Origin: Plastoroseomonas hellenica
GTDB lineage: Bacteria; Pseudomonadota; Alphaproteobacteria; Acetobacterales; Acetobacteraceae
Assembly (NCBI RefSeq): GCF_018129085.1
Contig: NZ_JAAGBB010000042.1
Location: 1 to 53,181, forward strand
DNA: 53,181 bases
Direction: 5' to 3'
Positions 10,387-20,067 of this stretch are shown here, one piece after another (within the stretch, counting starts at the first letter, position 1; every line of letters begins with the position of its first letter). The position numbers were made by a program, and so were the translations under genes. The notes below the pieces were generated by a model. That model ran no database searches. It saw nothing but the letters and a program-made list of their open reading frames with translations, and was not told the DNA's origin.

Positions 10387-11324
10387 TGCGCGTGACCTTC
10401 CACTACGAGGCCGGGCCGGCGCTGGCAGCGCAACTCGCGGCGCTGGAGGATGTGACGGTCGAAACCTGCGCCGAGGCCGACGAGGCGCGCTTCGCGGCGC
10501 TGCTGCCGCGAACCGAGGTGCTCTGGCATGTGCTGAAGCCGGTGACATCGGCGCATATGGATGCGGCGCCGTCATTGAAGCTGATCCAGAAGATCGGGGT
10601 CGGCGTGAACACCATCGACGTGGAGGCCGCGAAAGCGCGCGGCATCGCGGTCTGCAACCTGCCGGGAACGAACTCCCCGGCGGTCGCGGAAATGACCTTG
10701 CTGTTGATGCTGGGCGCGCTGCGCCAGGCGGCGCGCTTCGATGCCGCGACCCGCGCGGGCAACGGCTGGGCGCAGCCACCCGCGGTGCAGGACGGGTTAC
10801 GGGAGCTCGGCGGCCTGACGGTCGGGTTGATCGGCGCCGGCGCGGTACCGCGCGCCCTCGCCCCAGTACTGCACGCGCTCGGCTGCCATGTCCTCTACAC
10901 CGCGACCGCACCGAAGCCGGATGGCCCTGGCGAGTTCCGCAGCCTCGACGCTTTGCTGGTGGAGAGCGACCTGGTCTCCCTGCACGCGCCGCTGACGCCG
11001 GCGACCCGGCACATGATCGGCGCCGCCGCCATCGCGCGCATGAAGCCCGGCGCGGTGCTGGTGAACACCGCGCGGGGCGGGCTGGTGGATACCGCGGCGC
11101 TGGCGGCGGCGCTGACCTCAGGCCGCCTCTCCGCCGCCGGCATCGATGTCTTCGAGGAGGAGCCGGTGGCGTCCGGCAACCCGCTGCTGTCGCTACCCAA
11201 CGTACTGCTGGCGCCGCATATCGCCTGGCTCACCACCGGCACCTTCGCGCGCAGCTTCGCGCTGGCCGCGGAGAATTGCCGGCGGCTGCGCGACGGCGCG
11301 GCGCTGCTGCATCGGGTGGCCTAG
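10386..11324 (+). CDS. D-isomer-specific 2-hydroxyacid dehydrogenase (NAD-binding)
   Basis: A 312-residue member of the D-2-hydroxyacid/phosphoglycerate dehydrogenase family, which interconverts 2-hydroxy and 2-oxo acids. The catalytic residues are R230 (NTARGG), E259 (FEEEP) and H278 (APHIAW). The substrate-binding loop KIGVGVNTID lies at 69-78. The dinucleotide motif is GAGAVP at 150-155, with proline in place of the usual third glycine. The start overlaps the enolase-family stop (TGATG), completing the cluster. A 2-oxo acid released after an enolase-type elimination would be a logical substrate; this link is inferred. Confidence 0.9.
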   Translation: MRVTFHYEAGPALAAQLAALEDVTVETCAEADEARFAALLPRTEVLWHVLKPVTSAHMDAAPSLKLIQKIGVGVNTIDVEAAKARGIAVCNLPGTNSPAVAEMTLLLMLGALRQAARFDAATRAGNGWAQPPAVQDGLRELGGLTVGLIGAGAVPRALAPVLHALGCHVLYTATAPKPDGPGEFRSLDALLVESDLVSLHAPLTPATRHMIGAAAIARMKPGAVLVNTARGGLVDTAALAAALTSGRLSAAGIDVFEEEPVASGNPLLSLPNVLLAPHIAWLTTGTFARSFALAAENCRRLRDGAALLHRVA

Positions 11325-11486
11325 GGTGACATCAGCCGCTACCGACCTATCTCGAACCTCCAAGCTCTACCCATTCATCCCGATAGTCAGGTCGCTTCCA
11401 TCGCGATCGCGGTCTGACGGCTTTTTCCACCAAGACCATCGCCTCGGCCCGTCATGGCTGCGAGGGTGGCCATCAGAGTAGCGTCA
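11325..11486. other. Intergenic region before ABC exporter genes
   Basis: 162 bases of visibly lower GC than the flanking genes, separating the four-gene cluster from the ABC transporter. No convincing hairpin terminator, tRNA or ORF was found. It presumably holds the promoter of the exporter operon, but I cannot assign -35/-10 boxes. Confidence 0.4.
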
Positions 11487-12410
11487 ATGCCATCAATCCT
11501 CTCCATATCCGGTGTTGAAAAACACTACAATTCGGGCCTGAGCGCGCTGGGCGGGGTCGATCTCGAGGTCGAGCGCGGCGAGATCTTCGCGCTGCTCGGC
11601 CCTAATGGTGCCGGCAAGACCACCTTGATCAGCATCGTGTGCGGAACCGTCACGATGACGTCCGGCACTGTCCTCGTCGACGGCCATGACATCGTGAAGG
11701 ACTTCCGCGCGGCACGGGCAACCATCGGCCTCGTACCGCAGGAGATCGCGATCGATATCTTCGCCACCGTCTGGAATACGGTCCGCTTCAGTCGCGGCCT
11801 GTTCGGACGTGCGCCCGATCCCGCCTATATCGAGCAGCTCCTGCGCGATCTGTCGCTATGGGAGAAGCGGGACAGCAAGATCATCGAGCTTTCGGGCGGC
11901 ATGAAACGCCGCGTGATGATTGCCAAGGCGTTGAGCCATGAACCCGATTTGCTGTTCCTCGATGAGCCGACCGCGGGCGTCGACGTCAATCTGCGCCGCG
12001 ACATGTGGGCACTGGTCCGCAAGCTGCGCGACAAGGGCGTCACCATCGTTCTGACCACCCACTACATCGAGGAGGCCGAGGAGATGGCTGACCGCGTCGG
12101 CGTTATCGACAAGGGTCGGATCCTGCTGGTCGAAGATACCGCGGCGCTGATGGAGAAGCTGGGTAAGCGCCGGCTGAAGCTCGTGCTGCAGCATGCCATG
12201 GCGACCATCCCCGCGGAGCTCGCCGACTGGCCACTCGAACTCCAGGCCGGCGGCTCCCAGCTCCTTTACACCTTCGACGCCAATGCCGAGGGCACCGGTA
12301 TTCCGGCGCTGTTGCGGCGCCTCGGCGAACTGGGCATCGACTTCAAGGACCTGGACACCGAGCGGAGTTCGCTGGAGGACATTTTCATCAGCCTGGTGGA
12401 GCGCAGCTGA
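11487..12410 (+). CDS. ABC transporter ATP-binding protein (ABC-2 exporter, YadG/CcmA-like)
   Basis: A 307-residue ATPase with Walker A GPNGAGKT, the Q-loop segment LVPQE, signature LSGGMKRR, Walker [13 protein letters not shown] and the switch histidine in [14 protein letters not shown]. The C-terminal extension after about 230 is typical of ABC-2 type exporters for drugs or polysaccharide. The ATG giving MPSILSISG was chosen because the strand-one segment begins directly after it; an in-frame ATG at 11454 would add 11 residues. Neither has a strong ribosome site. The stop overlaps the permease ATG. Confidence 0.92.
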   Translation: MPSILSISGVEKHYNSGLSALGGVDLEVERGEIFALLGPNGAGKTTLISIVCGTVTMTSGTVLVDGHDIVKDFRAARATIGLVPQEIAIDIFATVWNTVRFSRGLFGRAPDPAYIEQLLRDLSLWEKRDSKIIELSGGMKRRVMIAKALSHEPDLLFLDEPTAGVDVNLRRDMWALVRKLRDKGVTIVLTTHYIEEAEEMADRVGVIDKGRILLVEDTAALMEKLGKRRLKLVLQHAMATIPAELADWPLELQAGGSQLLYTFDANAEGTGIPALLRRLGELGIDFKDLDTERSSLEDIFISLVERS

Positions 12411-13180
12411 TGCTCCGGATCAATCGTAGCGGCATTTGGGCGATTTATCGTACCGAGATGCAGCGAACCCTCCGGACCGTATGGCAGAGCATCGCCACGC
12501 CCGTGATCACCACCGCGCTCTATTTCATCGTGTTCGGCGGGGCGATCGGGTCGCGTATGCAGCAGGTCGGTGGGGTCGACTACGGCGCGTTCATCGTCCC
12601 TGGCCTGATGATGCTGACGATCCTCACGCAGAGCATCTCGAACGCGTCGATTGGAATCTACTTCCCGAAATTCACCGGCACCATCTTCGAAATCCTGTCC
12701 GCCCCCCTCTCCGCCTTTGAAGCGGTGCTCGCCTATGTCGGGGCGGCGGCCACCAAATCGGTCGCCATCGGATTGATCATCCTGCTGACCGCGACCTTCT
12801 TCGTGAAAGTCGAGATCCTCCACCCGTTCTGGATGGTCGCCTTCCTCCTGATCACCTCCATCGCCTTCAGCCTGTTCGGCTTCATTATCGGGATATGGGC
12901 CAAGAACTTCGAGCAGCTCGCGATGGTCCCCTCGCTGGTGGTCACGCCGCTGACCTTCCTGGGCGGGGCCTTCTACTCGATCGACATGCTGCCGGAGCCG
13001 TGGCGGACCGTCAGCCTGTTCAATCCCGTCGTCTACCTGGTCAGCGGCTTCCGCTGGAGCTTCTACGGCGTCGGCGACGTCAGCGTGGCGGCTAGCCTCG
13101 GGTTCATGACGGGCTTCATGGCGCTCTGCCTCGCTCTGCTGTGGTGGATGTTCCGGACAGGCTACCGGCTCAAGCCATAG
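12410..13180 (+). CDS. ABC-2 type transporter permease
   Basis: A 256-residue membrane protein with six predicted hydrophobic segments. It carries the ABC-2 permease hallmarks: the N-terminal amphipathic stretch, FGGAIGSRM after the first helix, and the late motif [17 protein letters not shown] followed by [12 protein letters not shown]. Start and preceding stop overlap (TGATG), so ATPase and permease are made together and form a half-size exporter dimer. YadH-like; substrate unknown. Codon choice looks slightly less GC-biased than in neighbouring metabolic genes. Confidence 0.92.
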   Translation: MLRINRSGIWAIYRTEMQRTLRTVWQSIATPVITTALYFIVFGGAIGSRMQQVGGVDYGAFIVPGLMMLTILTQSISNASIGIYFPKFTGTIFEILSAPLSAFEAVLAYVGAAATKSVAIGLIILLTATFFVKVEILHPFWMVAFLLITSIAFSLFGFIIGIWAKNFEQLAMVPSLVVTPLTFLGGAFYSIDMLPEPWRTVSLFNPVVYLVSGFRWSFYGVGDVSVAASLGFMTGFMALCLALLWWMFRTGYRLKP

Positions 13181-13214
13181 CCTGGCCCCGGCCTGCTTCC
13201 GCTTGGCTTCCGCC

Positions 13215-14258
13215 CTAAAGGCTCCGCGCGATCTCCCAGGCGCGCTCCGCGATGCCCCGCGTCCGCTCCCCCCATTGCAGGGCGCGGGCGTCGGAGGCGT
13301 TGCCGTCCAGCCCGCGCCGATAGACCCCGGCCGCGATGGAGGCGAGGCGGAACATCGAGAAGACGATGAAAGTGTCAAAGCCCTCCGGCACCGGGCGGCC
13401 GGCCGCCGTGGCGTAGTCGGCGACGAAGTCCGCCTCGGTCGGAATGCCACTCTCCGCGAAATCGGTGCCATGCAGCCCGCCCTGCTCAGGCGGCAGACGG
13501 TAAGTCACGCAGCAATAGGCGAGGTCCGCCAGCGGATGGCCGATGGTCGAGAGCTCCCAGTCCAGCACCGCGACAATCCGTGGCGCATCGGGCGCCAGCA
13601 TCATGTTGCCAAGGCGGAAATCGCCATGCGCGATGGTGGCTTCGGTATCCTGCGGCAGATGCTCCGGCAGCCAGCGGGCCAGCGCATCCATGGCCGGCAG
13701 GTCCATGGCTCGCGCCGCCTCCCATTGCCGGGTCCAGAGCGCGGTCTGCCGCGCCATGTAGCCATCGGGCTTGCCGAAACCCTCCAGCCCCGCGGCGCGC
13801 CAGTCGACGCCGTGCAGCGCCGCCATGACCCGCGCCATATCGGCATAGATCGCGCGCTTCTCCACCGGCGTCCCGACCTGCGCCACCCGATCCGGCAGCA
13901 CCCGCCCATCCACTGCGTCCATGACGAAGAAGGGCGTGCCGATCACCGCCGCATCCTCGCAGAGCAGCCGCGCCGGCGGCACCGGCACCGCACTGCCGGC
14001 CAGCGCTGCGATCACCCGGTATTCGCGTTCCACCGCATGCGCGCCGGGCAGCAGCTTGCCCGGCGGCTTCTTGCGCAGCACGTAGTCGCCGGCCGGCGTC
14101 GCGACATGGAAGGTCGGGTTGGACTGCCCGCCCTGGAACTGCCGCACCGTGATCGGGCCATCGAAGCCCGGCAGCTTGTCGCGGAGCCAGGCGGCGAGAG
14201 CCGCCTCGTCGAAGCGATGCCGCTCCAGCACCGGCACGAGTTCGGAGGATTGCTGCAT
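13215..14258 (-). CDS. Phosphotransferase family protein (ACAD10/11- or LvaA-like kinase)
   Basis: A 347-residue APH-fold kinase. Catalytic loop HGDFRLGN has H211, D213 and N218; the metal site is D233/E235 in VLDWELSTIGHPLADLAY; the nucleotide loop FQGGQSNPTF lies at 41-50. The ATG (MQQSSELVP) starts one base after the stop of the upstream acyl-CoA dehydrogenase gene. This gene pair matches the two halves of animal ACAD10/ACAD11 and bacterial levulinate-type kinases, in which the kinase phosphorylates a 4-hydroxyacyl-CoA and the dehydrogenase-like partner removes the phosphate. Function here is inferred from that family knowledge. The alternative, antibiotic phosphorylation, is unlikely in this context. 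Confidence 0.9.
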   Translation of the reverse strand: MQQSSELVPVLERHRFDEAALAAWLRDKLPGFDGPITVRQFQGGQSNPTFHVATPAGDYVLRKKPPGKLLPGAHAVEREYRVIAALAGSAVPVPPARLLCEDAAVIGTPFFVMDAVDGRVLPDRVAQVGTPVEKRAIYADMARVMAALHGVDWRAAGLEGFGKPDGYMARQTALWTRQWEAARAMDLPAMDALARWLPEHLPQDTEATIAHGDFRLGNMMLAPDAPRIVAVLDWELSTIGHPLADLAYCCVTYRLPPEQGGLHGTDFAESGIPTEADFVADYATAAGRPVPEGFDTFIVFSMFRLASIAAGVYRRGLDGNASDARALQWGERTRGIAERAWEIARSL

Positions 14259-14259
14259 C

Positions 14260-15483
<1,224 letters not shown>

Positions 15484-15564
15484 GGCCACCCTCCCGAACC
15501 TATTGCTTCGGCCCGCATTCCACCCTTCCTTGCGCCGCACGCCAAGGGGGGTAGGCTCGGCGCC

Positions 15565-16314
15565 ATGCAGACCGAGACCGACCATCCGCGCTGCCTCGTG
15601 CTCGAGGGCGCATCGAACCTTCGCGACATCGGCGGCTGGCGCATCGGCAATGCCCGCGTCCGGCATGGCCAGGTGTTCCGCTCCGCCTCCCTCGCCGGGC
15701 TGACCGAGGCCGACCTGGTGACGGTCGGCGCGCTCGGCCTCGTCACCATCTGCGACCTGCGCGGGGTCGTGGAATCGGCCGCCGCCCCGTCCCGCCTGCC
15801 GGCCGGCGCCACCTGCCTGGCGCTGCCGATCGAGCCCAGCGTCGGCGCCTCGCTCCGCGACCTGCTCGCTACCAGCACCGCGACCGGGGAGGATGTGGTG
15901 GCGCTGCTGCGCCGCGCCTATCTCGGCTACGCGACCGAGCATCTGCACGTCTATCGCGGCCTTTTCGACGCGCTGCTCGATCCCGTCAGGCGCCCGCTGC
16001 TGTTCCACTGCTCGGCCGGCAAGGACCGGACCGGCTTCGGCACCGCGCTGATCCTGACGGCACTCGGCGCCGACCGCGCGACGGTGCTGGAGGATTACAA
16101 GGCGACCGAGCGCTTCTGGCGCCGCACCCACGCCCTGCCGGAGGGCACGCCGGAAAGCGCCGCGCGCGCCCTGCTCGGCACCCATCCGGCATTGCTGGAA
16201 GCCGCGCTGGACGCCGCCATCGCGCCCTATGGCTCGGCCGATGCGATGTTCGAGCAGGCACTCGGCCTCGACACCGCGAAGCGTGCCGCGCTACGCGAAG
16301 CACTGTTGACGTAA
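15565..16314 (+). CDS. Tyrosine-type protein phosphatase (DSP/PTP superfamily)
   Basis: A 249-residue phosphatase with the CX5R signature [10 protein letters not shown]: nucleophile C149 and R155. The N-terminus has the NLRDIGG segment (18-24) typical of bacterial IphP/LipA-type tyrosine phosphatases that also hydrolyse phosphoinositides, and [12 protein letters not shown] follows. The KDR variant (Lys and Asp after the glycine) is the phosphoinositide-type P-loop. No signal peptide. The ATG lies 82 bases from the divergent dehydrogenase start. Target unknown. Confidence 0.87.
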   Translation: MQTETDHPRCLVLEGASNLRDIGGWRIGNARVRHGQVFRSASLAGLTEADLVTVGALGLVTICDLRGVVESAAAPSRLPAGATCLALPIEPSVGASLRDLLATSTATGEDVVALLRRAYLGYATEHLHVYRGLFDALLDPVRRPLLFHCSAGKDRTGFGTALILTALGADRATVLEDYKATERFWRRTHALPEGTPESAARALLGTHPALLEAALDAAIAPYGSADAMFEQALGLDTAKRAALREALLT

Positions 16315-16320
16315 CGTATC

Positions 16321-16345
16321 GCGGGAGAGGCAGCACCCCTCCCGC
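16321..16345. terminator. Putative bidirectional terminator
   Basis: Inverted repeat GCGGGAG...CTCCCGC with an 11-base interval lies between the convergent phosphatase and PhzF genes. No T tract follows, which is common in high-GC genomes. Confidence 0.45.
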
Positions 16346-16351
16346 CCGCCC

Positions 16352-17245
16352 TCACACCAGCGCGGTCCCCTGCAGCACCGGCACGCAGCGCCCGCCGACG
16401 GTCGCGCGGATGCCATCGGCACCGCGCCGGGCCGTGGTGCGCAACAGGCTTGGGCGGCCCATCTCGACACCTTGGGTGATGTCCCAGCGCCCTTCCGCGG
16501 CATCGCCGAGCGAGAGCAGAAGCGCCGCGAGCGGCGTCGCGGCGCTGCCGGTCGCCGCATCCTCGATGGTGCCGGAGAGCGGCGAGAACATCCGCGCGCG
16601 GCGCTGCCCCGGCCCGGCATCGGCGTGCAGGTAGATCGGCAGGCGCCGCACGGTGACGGAGGGCGCGGTGAAGACCGCCGCCGCGTCCCGGAACTTCGCG
16701 AGATCGGGCGCCGCGCGCGACAACGCCTCCGGCGCGACCTCCGCGATCACGAAGGAATTGCCGACCGAGGCCATGACGGGGCGGTGCGCCGTGGCCAGGA
16801 CGTCGCCGGGCGCCAGCCCGACGCAGCCGGCGAGCAGGGCTGCGTCCATCTCCGGCCCGAGCGTCAGCGGCTGCGGCGCGGCGATGACGGAATCTGTCAC
16901 CGCCCCGGCCGCGTCGCGCCCGATGCGCACCTCGACCAGGCCCGCGATTTCCTCGAAGCGCAGCACGCCATCCACGGCGCGATCGGCCAGCACCCAGCCG
17001 GTGCCGACATTCGGATGCCCGGCGAAGGGCATCTCCGCGGTGCGGTTGAAGATGCGCACCCGTGCGGTATTGGCGGGGTTCTCCGGCGGTAGGACGAAGG
17101 TCGTCTCGCTCAGGTTGAACTCAGCGGCAAGCGCCTGCATCTCCGCATCCGTCAACCCGCGCGCATCGGGGAAGACGGCCAGCGGATTGCCGCCGAAGCG
17201 GCGATCGGTGAAGACATCGACGGTGGCGAAGTCGTAGCGGCGCAT
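16352..17245 (-). CDS. PhzF family isomerase/epimerase-like protein
   Basis: A 297-residue protein of the diaminopimelate-epimerase-like PhzF fold. It shows FTDRRFGGNPLAVF near 12-25, the catalytic-glutamate segment LSETTFV near 45, TAEMPFAGHPNVGTG at about 70-83 and the C-terminal EDAATGSAATPLAAL, all diagnostic. There are no phenazine genes nearby, so the product is unknown; most PhzF homologues outside phenazine clusters are uncharacterised. The ATG (MRRYDFATVDVF) is the standard family start. Downstream of the Lrp-type regulator on the same strand, separated by about 50 bases. Confidence 0.92.
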   Translation of the reverse strand: MRRYDFATVDVFTDRRFGGNPLAVFPDARGLTDAEMQALAAEFNLSETTFVLPPENPANTARVRIFNRTAEMPFAGHPNVGTGWVLADRAVDGVLRFEEIAGLVEVRIGRDAAGAVTDSVIAAPQPLTLGPEMDAALLAGCVGLAPGDVLATAHRPVMASVGNSFVIAEVAPEALSRAAPDLAKFRDAAAVFTAPSVTVRRLPIYLHADAGPGQRRARMFSPLSGTIEDAATGSAATPLAALLLSLGDAAEGRWDITQGVEMGRPSLLRTTARRGADGIRATVGGRCVPVLQGTALV

Positions 17246-17299
17246 GGCGATCCCTTTCCCGGTCCCAACGCCATCTTCACAGCTTTGCCGCGCATCGCA

Positions 17300-17752
17300 C
17301 TATCGCCCAGCGCGAATGACCGTCCTGATCGCGAAGCTGGACTGGATGCGCGCCACCCCCGGCATGCGGGAGAGCTGCTCCTTGTGGATGCGCTCGTAAT
17401 CGGCGGCGTCGCGCGCTTCCACCTGCAACAGGTAGTCGGCGATACCGGTCATCAGATGACATTGCACCACCTCCGGGCAGCGCTTCACCGCGGCCTCGAA
17501 GCGCGCCAGGTGCTGCTCCGTCTGCCGCTCCAGCGTGATCTGCACGATCACGGTGACCGCGCCCTGCGGCTCCGGCGCATCCAGCAGCACCGTGTAGCCA
17601 CGGATGACGCCGCGCCGTTCCATCAGCCGCATGCGCCTGAGGCAGGCCGAGGGCGAGAGGCCGACGGCCGCCGCCAGCGCCGCATTGCTCATGCGGCCAT
17701 CGGCCCGCAATTCCCGGATGATGGCGCGATCCAGCTCGTCCAATGCCTGCAT
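17300..17752 (-). CDS. Lrp/AsnC family transcriptional regulator
   Basis: A 150-residue regulator. The N-terminal helix-turn-helix domain (LDELDRAIIRELRADGR, then SNAALAAAVGLSPSACLRR) is followed by the AsnC/RAM ligand-binding domain with VVQCHLMTGIADYLLQV. I choose the ATG giving MQALDELD, which has an AGGA ribosome site; a TTG at 17773 would add seven residues. It is divergent from dadA at 17990, the usual arrangement for Lrp-type regulators of D-amino acid or alanine catabolism, so it likely binds the 240-base region between them and responds to an amino acid. Confidence 0.92.
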   Translation of the reverse strand: MQALDELDRAIIRELRADGRMSNAALAAAVGLSPSACLRRMRLMERRGVIRGYTVLLDAPEPQGAVTVIVQITLERQTEQHLARFEAAVKRCPEVVQCHLMTGIADYLLQVEARDAADYERIHKEQLSRMPGVARIQSSFAIRTVIRAGR

Positions 17753-17863
17753 CGGCAGATCCTGCGAAAACAAGAAACTTCCTGCGAAGCGACTACTATG
17801 GCACGGCAGGTTCCACCAGGGTTTGGCATGAAACCCGCATGCCCTCGGCCCTAGTTTGGATGA

Positions 17864-17967
17864 CTAGAGCATTTTCCGTTCGCTCGAGCTCACTTCAAAA
17901 GCTCTAGCCCTTTGTTTTAGCGAGCAGATTCACGCTTCCGGGCGATTCCGCCCTCCAGCGATCTGCT
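17864..17967. repeat. REP-like nested palindromes upstream of dadA
   Basis: The interval between the regulator and dadA contains CTAGAGC (17864) paired with GCTCTAG (17901), then AGCAGAT (17923) paired with ATCTGCT (17961) enclosing the small hairpin GGGCG-ATTC-CGCCC (17940-17953). The core GGCGATTCCGCC recurs in inverted form near 48160. This looks like an interspersed palindromic element, although it could double as the Lrp-type operator. Confidence 0.5.
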
Positions 17968-17989
17968 CTAGCGAAAGGTCGCTGGCGGC

Positions 17990-19255
17990 ATGCGGGTTGT
18001 GGTTCTCGGAAGTGGCGTCGTCGGCGTCGCCAGTGCCTGGTATCTGGCCAAGGCCGGGCACGAGGTGACGGTGCTCGACCGCCAGCCCGCCCCGGGCATG
18101 GAAACGAGCTTCGCCAATGCCGGCCAGGTCTCCTTCGGCTATTCGTCGCCCTGGGCGGCGCCCGGCATCCCGCTGAAGGCCATGAAATGGCTGATGATGC
18201 GCAACCGGCCGCTGGTCGTCTGGCCGCTGCTCGACACCCGCCTTTACGGCTGGGTCTCGCGCATGCTGATGAACTGCACCGAGGCGGCTTATGCGCGCAA
18301 CAAGGCCCGCATGGTGCGCGTCGCCGACTACAGCCGCCGGACACTCGCCGAGCTGCGCGAGGAGACCGGCATCGAATACGACGCCCGGCGGCGGGGGACG
18401 CTGCAGCTCTTCCGCACCCAGAAGCAGCTCGACCACATCGGCGACGACACCCGGGTGCTGGAGCAGTTCGGCGTTCCCTATGACGTGCTCGATCCCGCCG
18501 GCTGCATCGACCAGGAGCCTGCGCTGCGCCATGTGAAAGGGCTCTATGTCGGCGGGCTCCGCCTGCCGCAGGACGAGACCGGCGACGCGCATGTCTTCAC
18601 CCAGCGCCTGGCCGCGCTGGCCGCCGACAAGGGCGTGAGCTTCCGCCAAGGCGTGACGATCCAGGGCTTCGAGACGGCCGGCGATGCCGTCACCGGCATC
18701 GTCACCGATCAGGGCCGCGTCACCGGCGATGCCTTTGTCTGCGCCCTCGGCAGCTTCAGCACCGCGCTCCTCAAGACCATCGGCGTCCGCATCCCGGTCT
18801 ATCCCGTGAAAGGCTATTCCCTGACCCTGCCGGTGCGCGACGAGGATGGCGCCCCGGTCTCCACGGTCATGGACGAGACCTTCAAGGTCGCGATCACCCG
18901 CCTGGGCGACCGCATCCGGGTCGGCGGCACCGCCGAGCTCGCCAGCTTCTCGACCCGGCTCCGGGAGCCGCGGCGGCAGACCCTGGTGCGCTCGCTCACC
19001 GACGTCTTCCCCCGCGGCGGCAATCCGGAGGAGGCGAAGTTCTGGACCGGGCTGCGCCCGATGACGCCGGACGGCACGCCGATCGTCGGCGCCACCCGCT
19101 ACCGCAACCTGCACCTCAACACCGGCCATGGCACCCTGGGCTGGACCATGGCCTGCGGCTCCGGCCGCCTGCTCGCCGATCTCGTCAGCGGCGCCGCACC
19201 GGAAATCGACCATAGCGATCTCGCGGTTTCGCGCTACATGGTTGCAACGGCTTGA
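17990..19255 (+). CDS. dadA: D-amino acid dehydrogenase small subunit (DadA)
   Basis: A 421-residue FAD-dependent D-amino acid dehydrogenase, which oxidises D-amino acids such as D-alanine to 2-oxo acids and passes electrons to the respiratory chain. The FAD motif [17 protein letters not shown] lies at 7-23, ETSFANAGQ near 38-46 is the DadA-specific segment, and the C-terminal [11 protein letters not shown] and [16 protein letters not shown] complete the family pattern. Length is normal. It is divergent from an Lrp/AsnC gene; no alanine racemase (dadX) follows, so it may act alone on dietary D-amino acids. Confidence 0.93.
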   Translation: MRVVVLGSGVVGVASAWYLAKAGHEVTVLDRQPAPGMETSFANAGQVSFGYSSPWAAPGIPLKAMKWLMMRNRPLVVWPLLDTRLYGWVSRMLMNCTEAAYARNKARMVRVADYSRRTLAELREETGIEYDARRRGTLQLFRTQKQLDHIGDDTRVLEQFGVPYDVLDPAGCIDQEPALRHVKGLYVGGLRLPQDETGDAHVFTQRLAALAADKGVSFRQGVTIQGFETAGDAVTGIVTDQGRVTGDAFVCALGSFSTALLKTIGVRIPVYPVKGYSLTLPVRDEDGAPVSTVMDETFKVAITRLGDRIRVGGTAELASFSTRLREPRRQTLVRSLTDVFPRGGNPEEAKFWTGLRPMTPDGTPIVGATRYRNLHLNTGHGTLGWTMACGSGRLLADLVSGAAPEIDHSDLAVSRYMVATA

Positions 19256-19329
19256 GCCGCTTCGCGTTGATTTCGTAACCGCACCAGTGCCAGATTGGCA
19301 TGTATCGGGCCGGTGCCCGCAGGACCGCT

Positions 19330-19938
19330 ATGGGTATCTATCTCGACGTTCCCTTTGCCAATCAGTTGATGCGGCCAGGCCAGAGCAGCGTCCTCAACGA
19401 CCCGACGGGCTGCTGGTATGCCAGTGTCAACATGGTCGGCTGGTATTTCGAAGCTGGCCCACGCCTCGGCGTGCCGGAGTTGCATACATCGTCCCTACCG
19501 CCGGAGATCCGGGCCAGGCTCGGCTTCCAGGGGCATTTCGCGACCGGGTCCCGCGAAGCGCGGGCGATCATGGCCGCCTATCATGGCGGCCAGAGCGAAC
19601 ACGTGCTGCTGGCGGAGCGCGAACATCTGGAACCGATCGAGCACTGCGCGCGGCTGAACTACAATTTCGGCGGGCTGCAGATCGAGACCATCCTGCGCCG
19701 CTACGGCCCGATCTTCTTCTACTGGATGAAAACCGCGAACCGGCAGACCTATGGCCATGCCTCCGTGTTGATCGGCATCGGCAAGCGCAATTCCGAAGTG
19801 GTCTACCACGACCCCGAGAACGCGCCGAACAGCCGGATGACGCTCGATGCCTTCAACCAGGCCCGGCAGCGCTGGCACTACGGGATGATGCGCCGGTCGG
19901 GGACCGGCCACGTCATCCGAGGGCGGAGCATCGCCTGA
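19330..19938 (+). CDS. Papain-like cysteine protease family protein (C39/C70-like)
   Basis: A 202-residue protein with a plausible papain-type triad: C28 in DPTGCWYASVNM, H143 in TYGHASVLIGI and D161 in VVYHDPEN. The order Cys, His, Asp and the surrounding residues fit the papain-like families that include AvrRpt2-type effectors and C39-like peptidases. I start at the ATG giving MGIYLDVPF because AGGA lies five bases upstream; an ATG at 19300 would add ten residues. No signal peptide or membrane segment is seen, and no toxin, bacteriocin or secretion genes adjoin it. Substrate unknown. Confidence 0.75.
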   Translation: MGIYLDVPFANQLMRPGQSSVLNDPTGCWYASVNMVGWYFEAGPRLGVPELHTSSLPPEIRARLGFQGHFATGSREARAIMAAYHGGQSEHVLLAEREHLEPIEHCARLNYNFGGLQIETILRRYGPIFFYWMKTANRQTYGHASVLIGIGKRNSEVVYHDPENAPNSRMTLDAFNQARQRWHYGMMRRSGTGHVIRGRSIA

Positions 19939-19955
19939 AGCGCGATCGCTTCAGG
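19934..19955. terminator. Hairpin after protease gene (terminator or repeat)
   Basis: A perfect 9-bp stem, CCTGAAGCG-CGAT-CGCTTCAGG, begins within the protease stop region. No T tract follows. It may be an intrinsic terminator or a copy of a palindromic repeat. Confidence 0.55.
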
Positions 19956-20067
19956 ACGGATCACCAAACAGACATTGGCGCCAACGGAGCGCCGGCACTA
20001 CGAAGCGCTCGTTGAAAGAGCGGACCTGCCAGTGTTACCCCAGCTTGCGACACGGGTGGATCGGCGC

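Noticed and set aside
8593-10911. Minus-strand ORF of 772 residues opposite the kinase, enolase and dehydrogenase genes
   Set aside because: Antisense shadow with no motif; the plus-strand genes overlap tightly and carry all active-site residues.
16352-17245. Phenazine biosynthesis cluster
   Set aside because: PhzF homologue stands alone; no other phz genes within the window.
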